A DNA stretch of 64,000 nt from Drosophila persimilis (lineage: Eukaryota; Arthropoda; Insecta; Diptera; Drosophilidae), in NCBI RefSeq assembly GCF_003286085.1, contig NW_020825288.1:23436001-23500000 (forward strand). The letters run 5' to 3'. Below the pieces are notes generated by a model. The model was not told the DNA's origin. It searched no databases and worked only from the letters and a program-made list of their open reading frames with translations. Positions 26,318-37,216 of the stretch are shown in pieces. Position 1 is the first letter of the stretch; the number at the start of each line of letters is the position of its first letter. A program made the position numbers and the translations under genes.

Positions 26318-29300
26318 AGTGGGGCGTGGCAGACAGCAGGAACACTCTACAGAGGAACCCAACACACATATAGCCGACACAGGTAAGATGATTGCTGGGG
26401 GCGCAGTTTTGTTGGCCATAAAAGAGCATTATATGATGGGTGTGTGCCGGCCTTGGGAGTCGTGACTGTCGAGAACAGTAGCTCCTCGAAACGGTGAACC
26501 AATTAAGTATTTTCGGATTTCCTCGTGCTTTCGCCAGTGCAGTGCAACTTGTTTTCAAGCCTCTACGATCCATTGAAGATACTTTGGTTCAAATAAAGTT
26601 TGAAGATTCTAGATTCATTAGCGGGGGCTGGGATTGGTTTGCCTTGGATACGTATGGACAACAATCCAACAAATTTGATCCATTTGTGGGTTGAGCTTTT
26701 GTTGGGCTACCGAGAACTATCCGTATATGCAAATTTAATTCTTACCAGGCAGCCGGATACCCACTGTATCCATTCAATCATTCTCCGCTCAAAACGGAAA
26801 ACTATTAAAAACGTTTCAGTTTCTTGGGCCCTTCCGTTCGGTCGTCTTCGTTCATTTGTTTACTTTACATAATGCCTCGAACTTTGTTTGTTTGTTTAAC
26901 GGTTTCCATATACTGCTGTGCACACATTCTCGTATGGGTATAGATAAAGATATACCCACGTTCATACATATGTATCCATAGATACTTTCATATGTATAGA
27001 TAGAAGCATTTGGCTAACGTTTCTGACTATACATTTTTGCGCAACGGAAGTTTCTGTCATGAGTCAGTCGTCTATAAATTATTGAGAATTCCCATCGAAG
27101 AGTTTTTTCTAAATTCTGGAGAGCCACACCTATGTACATATGTACATACATTCCAAATATTTGATGTGGATTTTTTTGGAGTATTTATTTTGATTTGATT
27201 AATTTCCCCATTTCAAGGGCTACTGCTGAGGTCGCCTGATAAGAACAGAACGCTTAACTGTGCATTGCCATGCCATGCTACTAGTATGCGGGGATATTTT
27301 TGTGTCACTCATTTTCGTTGTGTGGTTTATCAGTCGGCTGGGCGATCGATCCAGTAGTGCCGCACATTTGTCTGGAGGTGGGCCTGTGACTATGGAGAAA
27401 AATATCGTTCATGAGGAAAACTATGTTTATTCTACACACATTCTAGATCGCTGGCTCGTTTCCACCTTGAATTTTTGTGGAATTTTTCGCTCGAACTATA
27501 AAGAGAAAATATGCAAATAAACAGCCCAGCCGTTCATAGAAATCGATTTTACGTGTGTAACACAAAAGTTTAAATTAATTCATTCGAACCGGCGGGCGTC
27601 AAGTGCGCATTTCTAGCAAAACCTCAGCCAAATACATATTTATTCCAGCCGCGTTTGAGTTTATTTTTTTAGCATTTGCTGCTACCCTCTACCTTTCCTG
27701 ATCGAGTATGGATAAAAGTAACCGTGAATAAAACTTTAAAAATAAAATAATATTAATATTTAAGATAGAGTTGGCATTTATTTATCCTCTGTGTATCCAA
27801 CAGATGTGCAAAATCAGTATATCTACCTCTTAAGTGCGAGAGAATGGGGAAAATGTTAGCTCTCCGTCTCTGCCGGATTGTCTGAATTGAGGCCTGGGGG
27901 CCCCATTGGCTGTTCTATCGATCAAGTGATCTATTTGATCTGCAATTAAGCAATTAAACATGCACAATAGTGCTTATAGAGTACATTGAAATTTATGACC
28001 TTGTTGTTTGCAATTTAAAACATATTTCCTTTCCTCTTTCATTTCACTCATTCTCTCTCTCTCTCTCTTGCAGGCGAATCAAATTGAGTCTGCAATGCAG
28101 TACAGTAAAGGCCAGTTGTAAGATCTACTACTAAATCTGTTTACGAAATGTGTCGCCTTGCGATATGGAGGTTTAACTGCGAATATGTTAACAGCAATGA
28201 TGTCAGCTTTAGTTTATTTAGAGACGCACACACACCGCCAATCGACCATATTTTTATGGCAGAGCTAAAACGAATATTCGAATGTACGCATGTGTATTAT
28301 CATCATGAATTGACTAAATGCACGGTGGGACAAGAGCGTAAACGTCAGAGAATATTTTCGGAAATGCCCCTTCATATCGGTTTATATATCCACAGTATAG
28401 ACCTCTGAATGAAGTTTTCTGTGAATTCTATAATGAGAGAACAGCTCTGTTTCACTGTGCGGAAAGTGATTTTAAATTGTCCATCTATTAGTGCAAAAAC
28501 GCTGTACCCATAAAATGTTGGTGTGTGTTTCTTCATCGCTATGGCTACAGAGGGTAGCTAAAAAACTTATCCAGCTAATAATTTTAAAATGATTAACCTT
28601 AAGTAAGAAACTTGTTGAATAAACTCAGTTTAGAGCTAAAGAAACCTTTAATACAAATCAAAGTGCAAGCCGTAAGAAACCCAGCTTGTCACCCAATTAA
28701 TTTATACCAGTAATATCTACAAATAAATATAATTCTAGTACATGATGTATGTGTTATGTATTAAGCTCTACTAATGCAGTCAATCTAAATAAAGTGCAAT
28801 GTTGTTAAACAAAATTAATGGCATATTATTCCTCTTTCCTTCTTTCCTTTCCTCCAGCATCTGGTAATAATAGTTTGTTATCTAATTGAAAATACAGACA
28901 CTGCGTTATATGCACTTTTAAGCGCTTCAGGCGACTGTAAATGGCATACATCAAACAAACAAATAGACGAACTGTTGCTTTTGTTAAACAATTAATTGTT
29001 TTATATTCATACAGCGCTATAGTAGTACGCTATGGGTATGTATGTACATACATATATAGAGTCTGCTCCAACTTTTGCACTCAACAATTGTATTGTAATT
29101 TAATCTTATCGTGTGACAAGAGATGTTAATGTATAGCACACTCACGATTATAGTATATGGTATATGGTTAGGCGCAACAAAACAAAATTGTGGAGCACTT
29201 TTCCCATCTACAAAGAGAGCAGCATCATCATCATCGCATCTCGAAGTGCCTCGTTTTATGAGTAAATGCAATTTATTCAGGCATCCACAACAACAACCGA

Positions 29301-30353
29301 ACCCTCCCTGTCTATAGAGCAGCAGCCCCAAGTCAAGTGTGCCAAGCAAAGCCAAGTGAAATGAAAAGGCGTCCGACGACTCGACCTTGAGATCAATTTG
29401 TTAAAGAGTGACGTCATCGCCTTCGTATTTCAGAACAGCGTCGCGACGCGACGAACAACAGCAGCTGTTGCTTTCATGCTATCCTATCCGAAATTCTTAC
29501 AAAAGTTTACACATACAATTTGAGGCTAATGCCTCGCAGATTTGTGTTTTATGTGCACCCACAATTAATTGATCGGATTTCTTTCTTCCAAGCAGCCATT
29601 TGTGGTACGCGCTCTTCTACATTCTAATTTTGCTAATTTCATATATACATACATATCAGACGTATGTTTGTACATGTACATACATATATACATATACCAT
29701 TTGTCACGAGCCAGAGAAGCCGAAACCTGTTTCCTCATATTCATTGCCTAAATTTGATAATTAATTGATCGACAAAGAAACAGCAGTCGTTCGTTTCAAC
29801 AAAGACAAAGTCCGCAGAGCGAAGTTCGTGTCGATTCCCCCGCCCCCCAAAAAAATCTCTCCAAATGAGACGCAATGCATGTTTTGTATCTTACATTTAA
29901 TACATTTGGATTTGGTTGTGTTGTTTGTGTGTGTGGTGTGTGTGTGAGTGTGTGTGTGTACAAAAGTGAACATAAAATCAACGTTCTGTGTGATTAGATA
30001 TCTACATACATCTACGTTTACATACATCGTATTCAGTTAAACATAATAAATACATAAATTTCAATAATATATACTCGAACTTGTATATATAACAAATAAT
30101 ACCTTCCAGATCGGAACCATTGCCATTTCCACTTCCAGGTAGATTCAACATTACGCGTGAAACAGAACATAATGAAAAGCTCACAAGAAAACTCGAGAGG
30201 CGCGACACTACTGTGATAAGTGTTCGTTTGTGGGGGTGTTTTTGTGTTTCTTTAGTTTAGTTACAAAATTTCTCTATGTTTTCACGAGCCTATTGCCATA
30301 TTGCCATTTTTCATTCCCGCACGATGTCATGTCGATGTTGAATTGGGGAAAAA
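26318..30353. other. noncoding region between by and FCHo, with 3' UTRs
   Basis: The by 3' UTR begins at 26318; AATAAA at 26592-26597 is a first poly(A) signal. Later AATAAA copies occur near 27727 and 28787. Open frames here (for example 28148-28408, 86 codons) look random. Two strong acceptor-like tracts, CT-rich then GCAG at about 28073 and TCC-rich then CAG at about 28858, have no matching coding exon. A TG/GT run lies at 29925-29961. The FCHo 3' UTR on the minus strand must end somewhere between about 29.2 and 30.3 kb. Confidence 0.5.
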
Positions 30354-33300
30354 CTAATTTGATTTTGCCGAATACGGACTTGTAGAGCCCACCGATGGGG
30401 GTGTGGGTGTCGCTCCACTACGTATACCATCGCCTTCGCACACATATTTTCCTGTAATCCGATAGAGAAAGAACAAATGTTATATCCCAAATATTCATCA
30501 TCATTCGCTTGAAAACTTACCAGAAACAAAGCGCCGCTTGACCAACGATAAGCGATATCCACTGCCCTGGAGCTCGAACTCGATGCCCGACAGAGTGGTG
30601 CCCTCGCAGTTGAACTGAGTGGCCAACAGGGCTGGTGTTGAGGGACCATCGTTGAGCTCAAGGCGAGCCCTCAACGTACCGACCCCACCGTCCTGGGAGT
30701 TCTGCGATATATCCGTAAAGTTCCATACCAAACGATTTGATTCGCCCAACCTAACAACACAATATAAAATAACCTGAGTTGTGGGATTTGCGGATGAGAG
30801 CGGTCTTGCTTACCACGCAGAATGGGGTTTGGACTGCACATTACGCACAGAGCCATTGACGGGCACGGACAGCGTGACGTTCAGGAGAGGCGAGGCACTG
30901 GCCATGGCATGGTTATTGTACTTGTAGTCTACCTTCAGGGCTGTATAGCTGGACTCGCACTTCCAGTAGCTCACCAGTTGGAAGGGACACGAGCTGGCCC
31001 CCGGCTTGGTTCGCACTTGGTACTTGAGTATGTCCACATTGAAATAGGAGGCCGTGGGGTTGTTCTCCGCCTGCCTTCGCAGAAGGGCCGTCAACGCTCC
31101 CATATTAAACTCTAGCATGGTGCTCAATGCGCTCGACTGCTGTCGATCTCTGGGAGGAGGAGGTTAAACGATGTTGAAACAGGAACATATCATGAAGAAA
31201 AAACGCAACGGATACTCACATTTGCACCAGTTTCCCATTGGGAACAAGATTCTCAAGATTCTGTACATGCTTAATGCGAAAACCCAGCTTGGCTGGATTG
31301 GGATTATTGGCTAACAGGCCGGCAATGCCGGCTGGGAATGATAGCATCATATCACCGGACACCTTCACCTGGCACCGCGACTCATCACTGCCCCGGAAGT
31401 AGGCATGTATAATCTCGTGGAAGGCCACCGCCAGCGGTATTGTGTCCGAAATACCAATTGTCAGCGGAGATGGGCCCCGGGAGGAGCCCACTCCCCCAAT
31501 GGCCGTGCGGAACTCCAGGCTGCCAATGCTCTCGGCTCGATTCATCGGAGCTCCCGTCACGGGAGCCGGAGACATCCGACCGCGTCCAGGGGCCGTGTTC
31601 GTGGCGGCAGGTCCAATTGCAATCATATCGGAGCGACGGGAAGGCGGACGTGGTATGGCTATGCTTCCACCCGCGGACGTTGGTGTTGGTATCTGGCGTC
31701 CCCCTGGCTTGCCCAGGGTGGCCGATGCCGGGGCAGACATGCTCATGTCGCCAAGCTCCGAGAAGATATCTCCCAGATCCGCATATCGATTGTTACTGGC
31801 ATTGTTTGCGTTGTTGTTGGACAACGTAGGACTCTGCAGCGGTGCGTATGGATGCACGCTGGCCGTGGGCGTTGAGGCATTCGAAATCTCGGGAGATTGC
31901 TGCCGCGAGGCCGGAGCACCTCGCGCCCCCTGCTGCAGCTGTTGGCTGTGATGCTGTTATAATGGAGGTATATTGATTAGAGTGTCATCTGGAATAGAGA
32001 GTGGGCACAACTCACTGAAAAAACTCCAGTTGGAGACAGGGAAATGTTCTCGACGGTGGCACGCAGCTCATCAACGCTTGCCGACATCGGCGCCTGGCCG
32101 TTGTTCAGAGGCTTGATCTTCACATGAATCCGCCGCTCCTGCTTGTCATTATCAGAGTCCGTATCCGAGTCGGAATAGAAACTGCCAGCTAAACGGGTTT
32201 TAATCATTAGTATTTGTTATTTGTCTCAAGGAAACATTATTTGAAATTCTTACATTTATCTTGGCCCTCCTCCCAGGCGATCTCTTTGGCCGGCTGTATG
32301 CTGAAGCCCTCCTCATCCACCTCGTAGCCAGTCCCAGTTCCAGTAGCGCTGGAGCCCCCCGCAGGAGCTGTGGTCGAAGCCGACGTAGTAAGAGCCGCTC
32401 CCGCATTTGGTAGGCTGCCGCCACTCGCCCCGGCAACTCCTCCACTGCCACCCATGCTGCTGGCCCCAGCCGAGTCCACGCTGCCCTGTGCGGAGGTCAC
32501 AGACAAGGCTGCCAATCCACCGCCAGCGCTGCTGCCACTGGAGTTCTGTGTCTTCATGCTGCGTCCGTGATCATCGTAATCGAGCAGGGTGTTATTGGCC
32601 CTATCCACGCTGGCAGAGCGAGAGTTAGAAGAGTGTTAGCAAAGAAATGAGGTCGATTGTATCTGGCTCCCTACCTGGTCAGACGCTCTTCCTGTATGTG
32701 CTCGGCGGCCTCGTTGTCTTTCTTCTTTTTGGATTTTTTAGTTTTCGTCTTGTCACGGCGACTCCTTAAGATGCCCGACACTGCCAGCGAGATATTGATT
32801 ATAATTTGTGTTAGCTATGAGATGACTTAGGATTAGGCAAGCTACAGGCTAATAGAACACATATTAAATACATAATTGAGGGGAGCATAGTGGAGAAGGA
32901 TATGCCCCACTCGACAATGAAAAACAAATACTTTCGAGATATTTCAGCGACACACTCGAAACTTTACACAAATGGTTAGTTCTTATAGATTAGTTTATAG
33001 TTTACATCGGAATCTTAAATGCAACTATTTCCTCGGAACTCGTGACTCAAACACCGCCGTAAAGTGCTCAAAATGGTTTGGATGTTAATCAGGTATGAGG
33101 GTACAAGCTGGTGCACACAGAAAAGCCTTTGAATTTGTACATATTTAACCTAAGCTTAAAGCATGCGTTTCGGATGGATGGTACAGGTACAGCTACAGGT
33201 ACCGGGTAAAAGGGTACAGGATGTACAGGGTGTAAAGGATCTTTGTGGACAGGGCAGGTCTGGGCAGGTCTGGGCAGGGCTGGGCAGGAGCAGGACGGGT

Positions 33301-35808
33301 TCAATCACTTTCATTGAGATAAATTTACCCTGAGAGTTTGATGTGAATATATTTAAAAGTGACGTTGCACGTCTGGACGTTGTCGTTGTGGTGGCTGCTG
33401 TCGTTGCTGCTGCTGTGGTGGCGTTTGCTGCTGCCGCTGTCTGTTGGAGATGTTCTTGCTCATTTAATGATTTCGATAATTGCTGCTCGCTTGTCGTTGC
33501 ATTCAGTATTTGCTTTTTGCCGCCACCTGCACTGGCAGTTGGTGTTAAGGCCTCGGCCGGCTGTTGCTGATCTAAAGTTTTTGATTTTGATTAGTCGATC
33601 AGTGCATGGCATGGATGATGGGTTTTGATTTGGGATGAACGATGATATAGAGACGATGGTTGATGATGGAGGTTGTAGACAAAGAGAAGAGAAGCATAGA
33701 GAACAGATGGCGATAGTTAGATAGGCTCTTGGGCGTTCGTGTGATGCGGGGTGTGCTTGTGTGTATATTTGTGTGCATGTTCATAGGTAGTCCCTTAGTC
33801 TCTAATGTGTTTGGTTGATTGATTGGCTGGTGTTTGAGTGTACATTTGCATAGATCGATTGATAGAAAGGAAGTAACTAAAAATAAAAAAGGAATCTATA
33901 AGCTGTAGACATAAATGAAGGACATGTGGACGGGGAAAAGTTTCAATTACAGATTCATTTACAACATTTAGATCAAGAAATGGAACCAATAGTAAAAACC
34001 AAGTATAAGACAATTGGAATAAATGAATATTGAAGCATGACTGAACAAAGGTTACTCCGGTATTACGCCCAGTGTCACGTACATAAATAGTTTTAGGCAC
34101 AGATGTGAAACATATTACAAACAGATCAAACAGTATAGAAATAATGCATATAGTCGAAGAACTACAATCATAAGCAACAAAAACAAAATAAAAAGTAAAA
34201 CAAAATCAAAGAGAATGAACCTTGATTGCTATTGTCCTCAGAGATAGGAGAGTTTTTGGTGATATTGGTGGTGAGATTATTCGTGCCAGTTGTTGCTGTG
34301 TTGCTACTGTTCGTTGCTGTAGTTGTGGTGGTTGTGTTGGTGGTATTGTTGTTGTTGGTGGTGCTGTTGATGCTTCCACTGCCACTCATACCGAAATTTC
34401 CAGCGCCCGTCGGAGGCGGAGGCTGTTGTTTTGCTGTGGTCATGAACCACGAGCGCAAGCTCTTCACCGTAGAGGTGGCCCCGCCAGCTGACTGTGGCTG
34501 GCCCACCACAGAAATGTCTGGGGAAGTGGGACGCGGCGACGCCAGTGAGCCGGCTCCGGCCCCGAGTGTGGCGTCCTCGGCATAGGGAATACTGCCGCTG
34601 GCCGCACTGCCACTGCCCAAAGAGATGGCAGCCAACGCATCTCCTCGCTGATCCATGGACACAATGCTGCCAGAAGCGGCTGCTCCACTGCCAGACCGGA
34701 GAGCTGCTTGAATACTGGTGGCTGAGTTCGAGTTGGATGCGGTGGCAGAGGCTTGCGGCTGTTGCAGCCGGGATCCACTTGAGAGAGCAATACATTCTAG
34801 TTCAGGCATTTCTGTCAGATACAGGACGTATGAGAGATATATGAGATATGATTATACTGGGATGCTGAAGCTGTTCTTACCCGGCTTCTCCAGGCCCGTA
34901 TACTTGTTGAGTACAAATTGCTCCAACAGTTTGTCCACAGACATGTCCACAAACTGGCGCTTGAAGTCCGAGTGCACTTGCCCCACCATGTCATGATTGT
35001 TTTGCAGCATTTCCAAATAGGTGGACAGAAACTCTTTCATTTGCCGCAGATGAACTTCCTCGATCTCTTGGAAACGCTGAAAGGAGAAACTACTGTTAGC
35101 CAGAAAACAGGAAGACAGAAAGACAGAAATACAGGAAGGAGGGTCGCCTTTACCTTGCAGGTCTGCGTCATGCGACGCTCAAATTCGTTTTTAATGGGAT
35201 TATGCTTATCCAACAGCGACTTGTAGTCCTCGTGCAGTTTCTTCAGTTTGCTCTCCAGCTTCTCTGCATCCTTGTGCGATCCATTATCCTTCCGCAGCTT
35301 CTCCAGCTCCAAGACCTTGCTAGCATAGAGATCGCGCAACTTCTGCACCGCCACCGTCGACGTTTGGATCGCCTGAACACACTCCAGGGTCTGCGACTCC
35401 TCCTCCTTGACGGTCTTGTGCTTCTTGTGCAGCTCATCGGCATACTTGGCCACGTCCTTGACCAGCTCCGTCAGCTTCTGCACCATTTGCATGTGAAGGG
35501 TGGAGAGCTTCTCGGCAGAGGTGCGCAGTATTGTCCAGACCGGGGCAAAGGTGCTGTTCAATGTCCCAGTGCTGGCCTTGTGCGCCAGCTTGGACATCAT
35601 CTTCGAGTTCTGCTCCTCAATGTTGGACTTCTCGCGCAGGAACTCGGACAGCTCCTTGCTGGCCACCAGGCCAAATTTCATGTTGTGATACAGAACATCG
35701 AACCCATTGTTCTTCTCGCCCTGTAAACGTGATAAAGTTGATCAGAGGTTCTTCAAGTTGCTGAGGAATGTGGCATACCCAAAAGTAATCATTGAAATCC
35801 ACCGTCAT
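30354..35808 (-). CDS. CG8176: FCHo-type endocytic adaptor (F-BAR domain + mu-homology domain)
   Basis: Twelve coding exons on the minus strand: 35808-35779, 35720-35154, 35076-34881, 34811-34221, 33571-33329, 32780-32675, 32609-32254, 32188-32016, 31953-31220, 31149-30814, 30750-30521 and 30451-30354. They sum to 3660 nt (1219 aa), and every junction keeps phase. The first exon MTVDFNDYFW joins GEKNNGFDVLYHN, the hallmark start of the FCHO F-BAR domain (about residues 5-265). A long low-complexity middle follows, with Ser, Ala, Asn/Thr and Gln runs, then a basic KTKKSKKKK patch, and an acidic YSDSDTDSDND patch. From about 880 on comes the mu-homology domain. FCHO proteins bend membrane and recruit AP-2 and Eps15/intersectin at clathrin pits. 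The last exon ends SPYSAKSN. The CG number is from memory. Confidence 0.92.
33329..33571 (-). CDS. CG8176: FCHo exon 5, Ala/Thr-rich linker exon
   Basis: This 243-nt exon encodes 81 residues, including the tract from LSKSLNEQEHLQQT into an Ala/Thr run and the end SRRATSLLNIFTSNSQ. It is a multiple of three in length. If skipped, the flanking exons join with G plus TG, which keeps frame, so it could be a cassette exon. Its recognition rests on open frame, splice borders (TTTAG|AT and CAGG|GTAAAT) and phase match on both sides, since low-complexity residues give no domain support. Confidence 0.7.
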
Positions 35809-36145
35809 CTTGTCTGTCGGAATGTTTTCCGTCCCTTGTACTCCTTTAACTTTAGTTTACTATTATTTCCTTCTCCCCTCAGTCTTCGTAAAGGCTTGGC
35901 TTGATTGCTTTCTAATTGACTTTGAAGTTGCAGCAGCGGCAGCTCCCTAGTGGCTATTACTCATGTGCAGCACCATGAACGGATGTTGCTGGTAGTGTTT
36001 GTCTGATCCTGGCCCTGGGCAGGACTCCACATCATCAGTTTCTGTTTCCGTTCCCGTTGCGTCTTCAACATGCATGGGCACTGGTCTTCATGCGATGCTG
36101 ATGCTCTCTACATGGACGTTCCCACTCTTGGTTTCCACAGTCACT
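35809..36145 (-). other. CG8176: 5' UTR part of the first FCHo coding exon
   Basis: On the minus strand an acceptor (TTATTTTAG|AGTGACTG) at 36146-36147 precedes about 337 nt of untranslated sequence leading to ATG 35808. This implies at least one further upstream noncoding exon, not located. Confidence 0.45.
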
Positions 36146-37216
36146 CTAAAATAAAATGAAGTAGATCTTTAGTTGTAGGTGATTGGTTCCTTTTCTCTAA
36201 AATCTATTAAAATTTGGAAAAAAAATTAGAAAACTTTGGAAAAACAAATTTGCGTTTAAACACGTCTGATTGCATTGATAGTTCACAAAATACGAACACA
36301 TTTCTCCTTAAAAAATGTAATCTCCTTAAATTTCCACAAAAAGGGAATTCCCCTAAATTTTTGCTATCTACAATTGCTCTGACCAGTAAATTATATGTAT
36401 ACTATATATTAAAAACGAAAGAAAAACAAATATTTACATATTATCTTTATGCTCCTTCTTGTTTGATGAATAAAAAATTAAAAATATAATAAAATCATGT
36501 AAAAATATTGAACATTTTTGATTTTCAAACCGTCTTACATATATCAAAACCGTGTAAAAACAGAATTAGGAATTATTACTTTATTTAAGCATCCCAGAAG
36601 ATTAATATATGTACATACGTAAGAAATGACACAGACTGACAAACTTCAGATAAACCTCTTTTTATCACTCAGAGACAGACATAGCTGTATCGAGTTGCCT
36701 ATTGATGCTGATTTAATATATGTACTTTATACTTTATGAGGTCGGAAGCGCTTCCTTCTGTGTGTTACACAGATCCACCGCAGAACATACATAAATCCTT
36801 CGTATCGCTTAGACAAATTAAAAATTATAAAAGCTCAACTTTATTCTTATTTATATTCATGCAAAGCTTGGAAGTCGCTATCTTTAATTTAATAGATCCA
36901 AAATATTGTGCATTGGAGTAAGGTTGTAATCTTTTATTTTAGTGTTTCTTTTGTCACTATAGTCTATAAAAGGAGATTCAATAAATAAAATAATAATATA
37001 TTTGGGTTGATTATATTTATTAAATGAAAATCTTAAACTTTAAGTTGACAACACACAATTGACAGTACACAATTTTTTGAGACACTTACTACTACTACTA
37101 AGCACACTAAAAAAGTATTGAGAATTGAATAAAGTTCAATTCTCTTGATTGCCATATTTACTGAATTAGACTTTAAATCTTAAGCTTAGAAAAAATGTAA
37201 ATGATGATGGAGAAAT
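36146..37216. other. noncoding interval between FCHo and Kdm3, with Kdm3 3' UTR
   Basis: Very AT-rich and without a credible gene. It should include upstream parts of FCHo (minus strand). On the minus strand AATAAA at 37021-37016 lies about 200 nt after the Kdm3 stop and is the likely Kdm3 poly(A) signal. Confidence 0.55.

Noticed and set aside
28148..28408. 86-codon frame after a CT-rich acceptor-like tract
   Set aside because: Starts about 70 nt past the acceptor, no domain, typical chance length in AT-rich DNA. Kept only as part of the noncoding description.
35202..35726. 174-codon plus-strand frame
   Set aside because: Antisense to the FCHo F-BAR exon; leucine-rich reverse reading of a coiled-coil-coding region.
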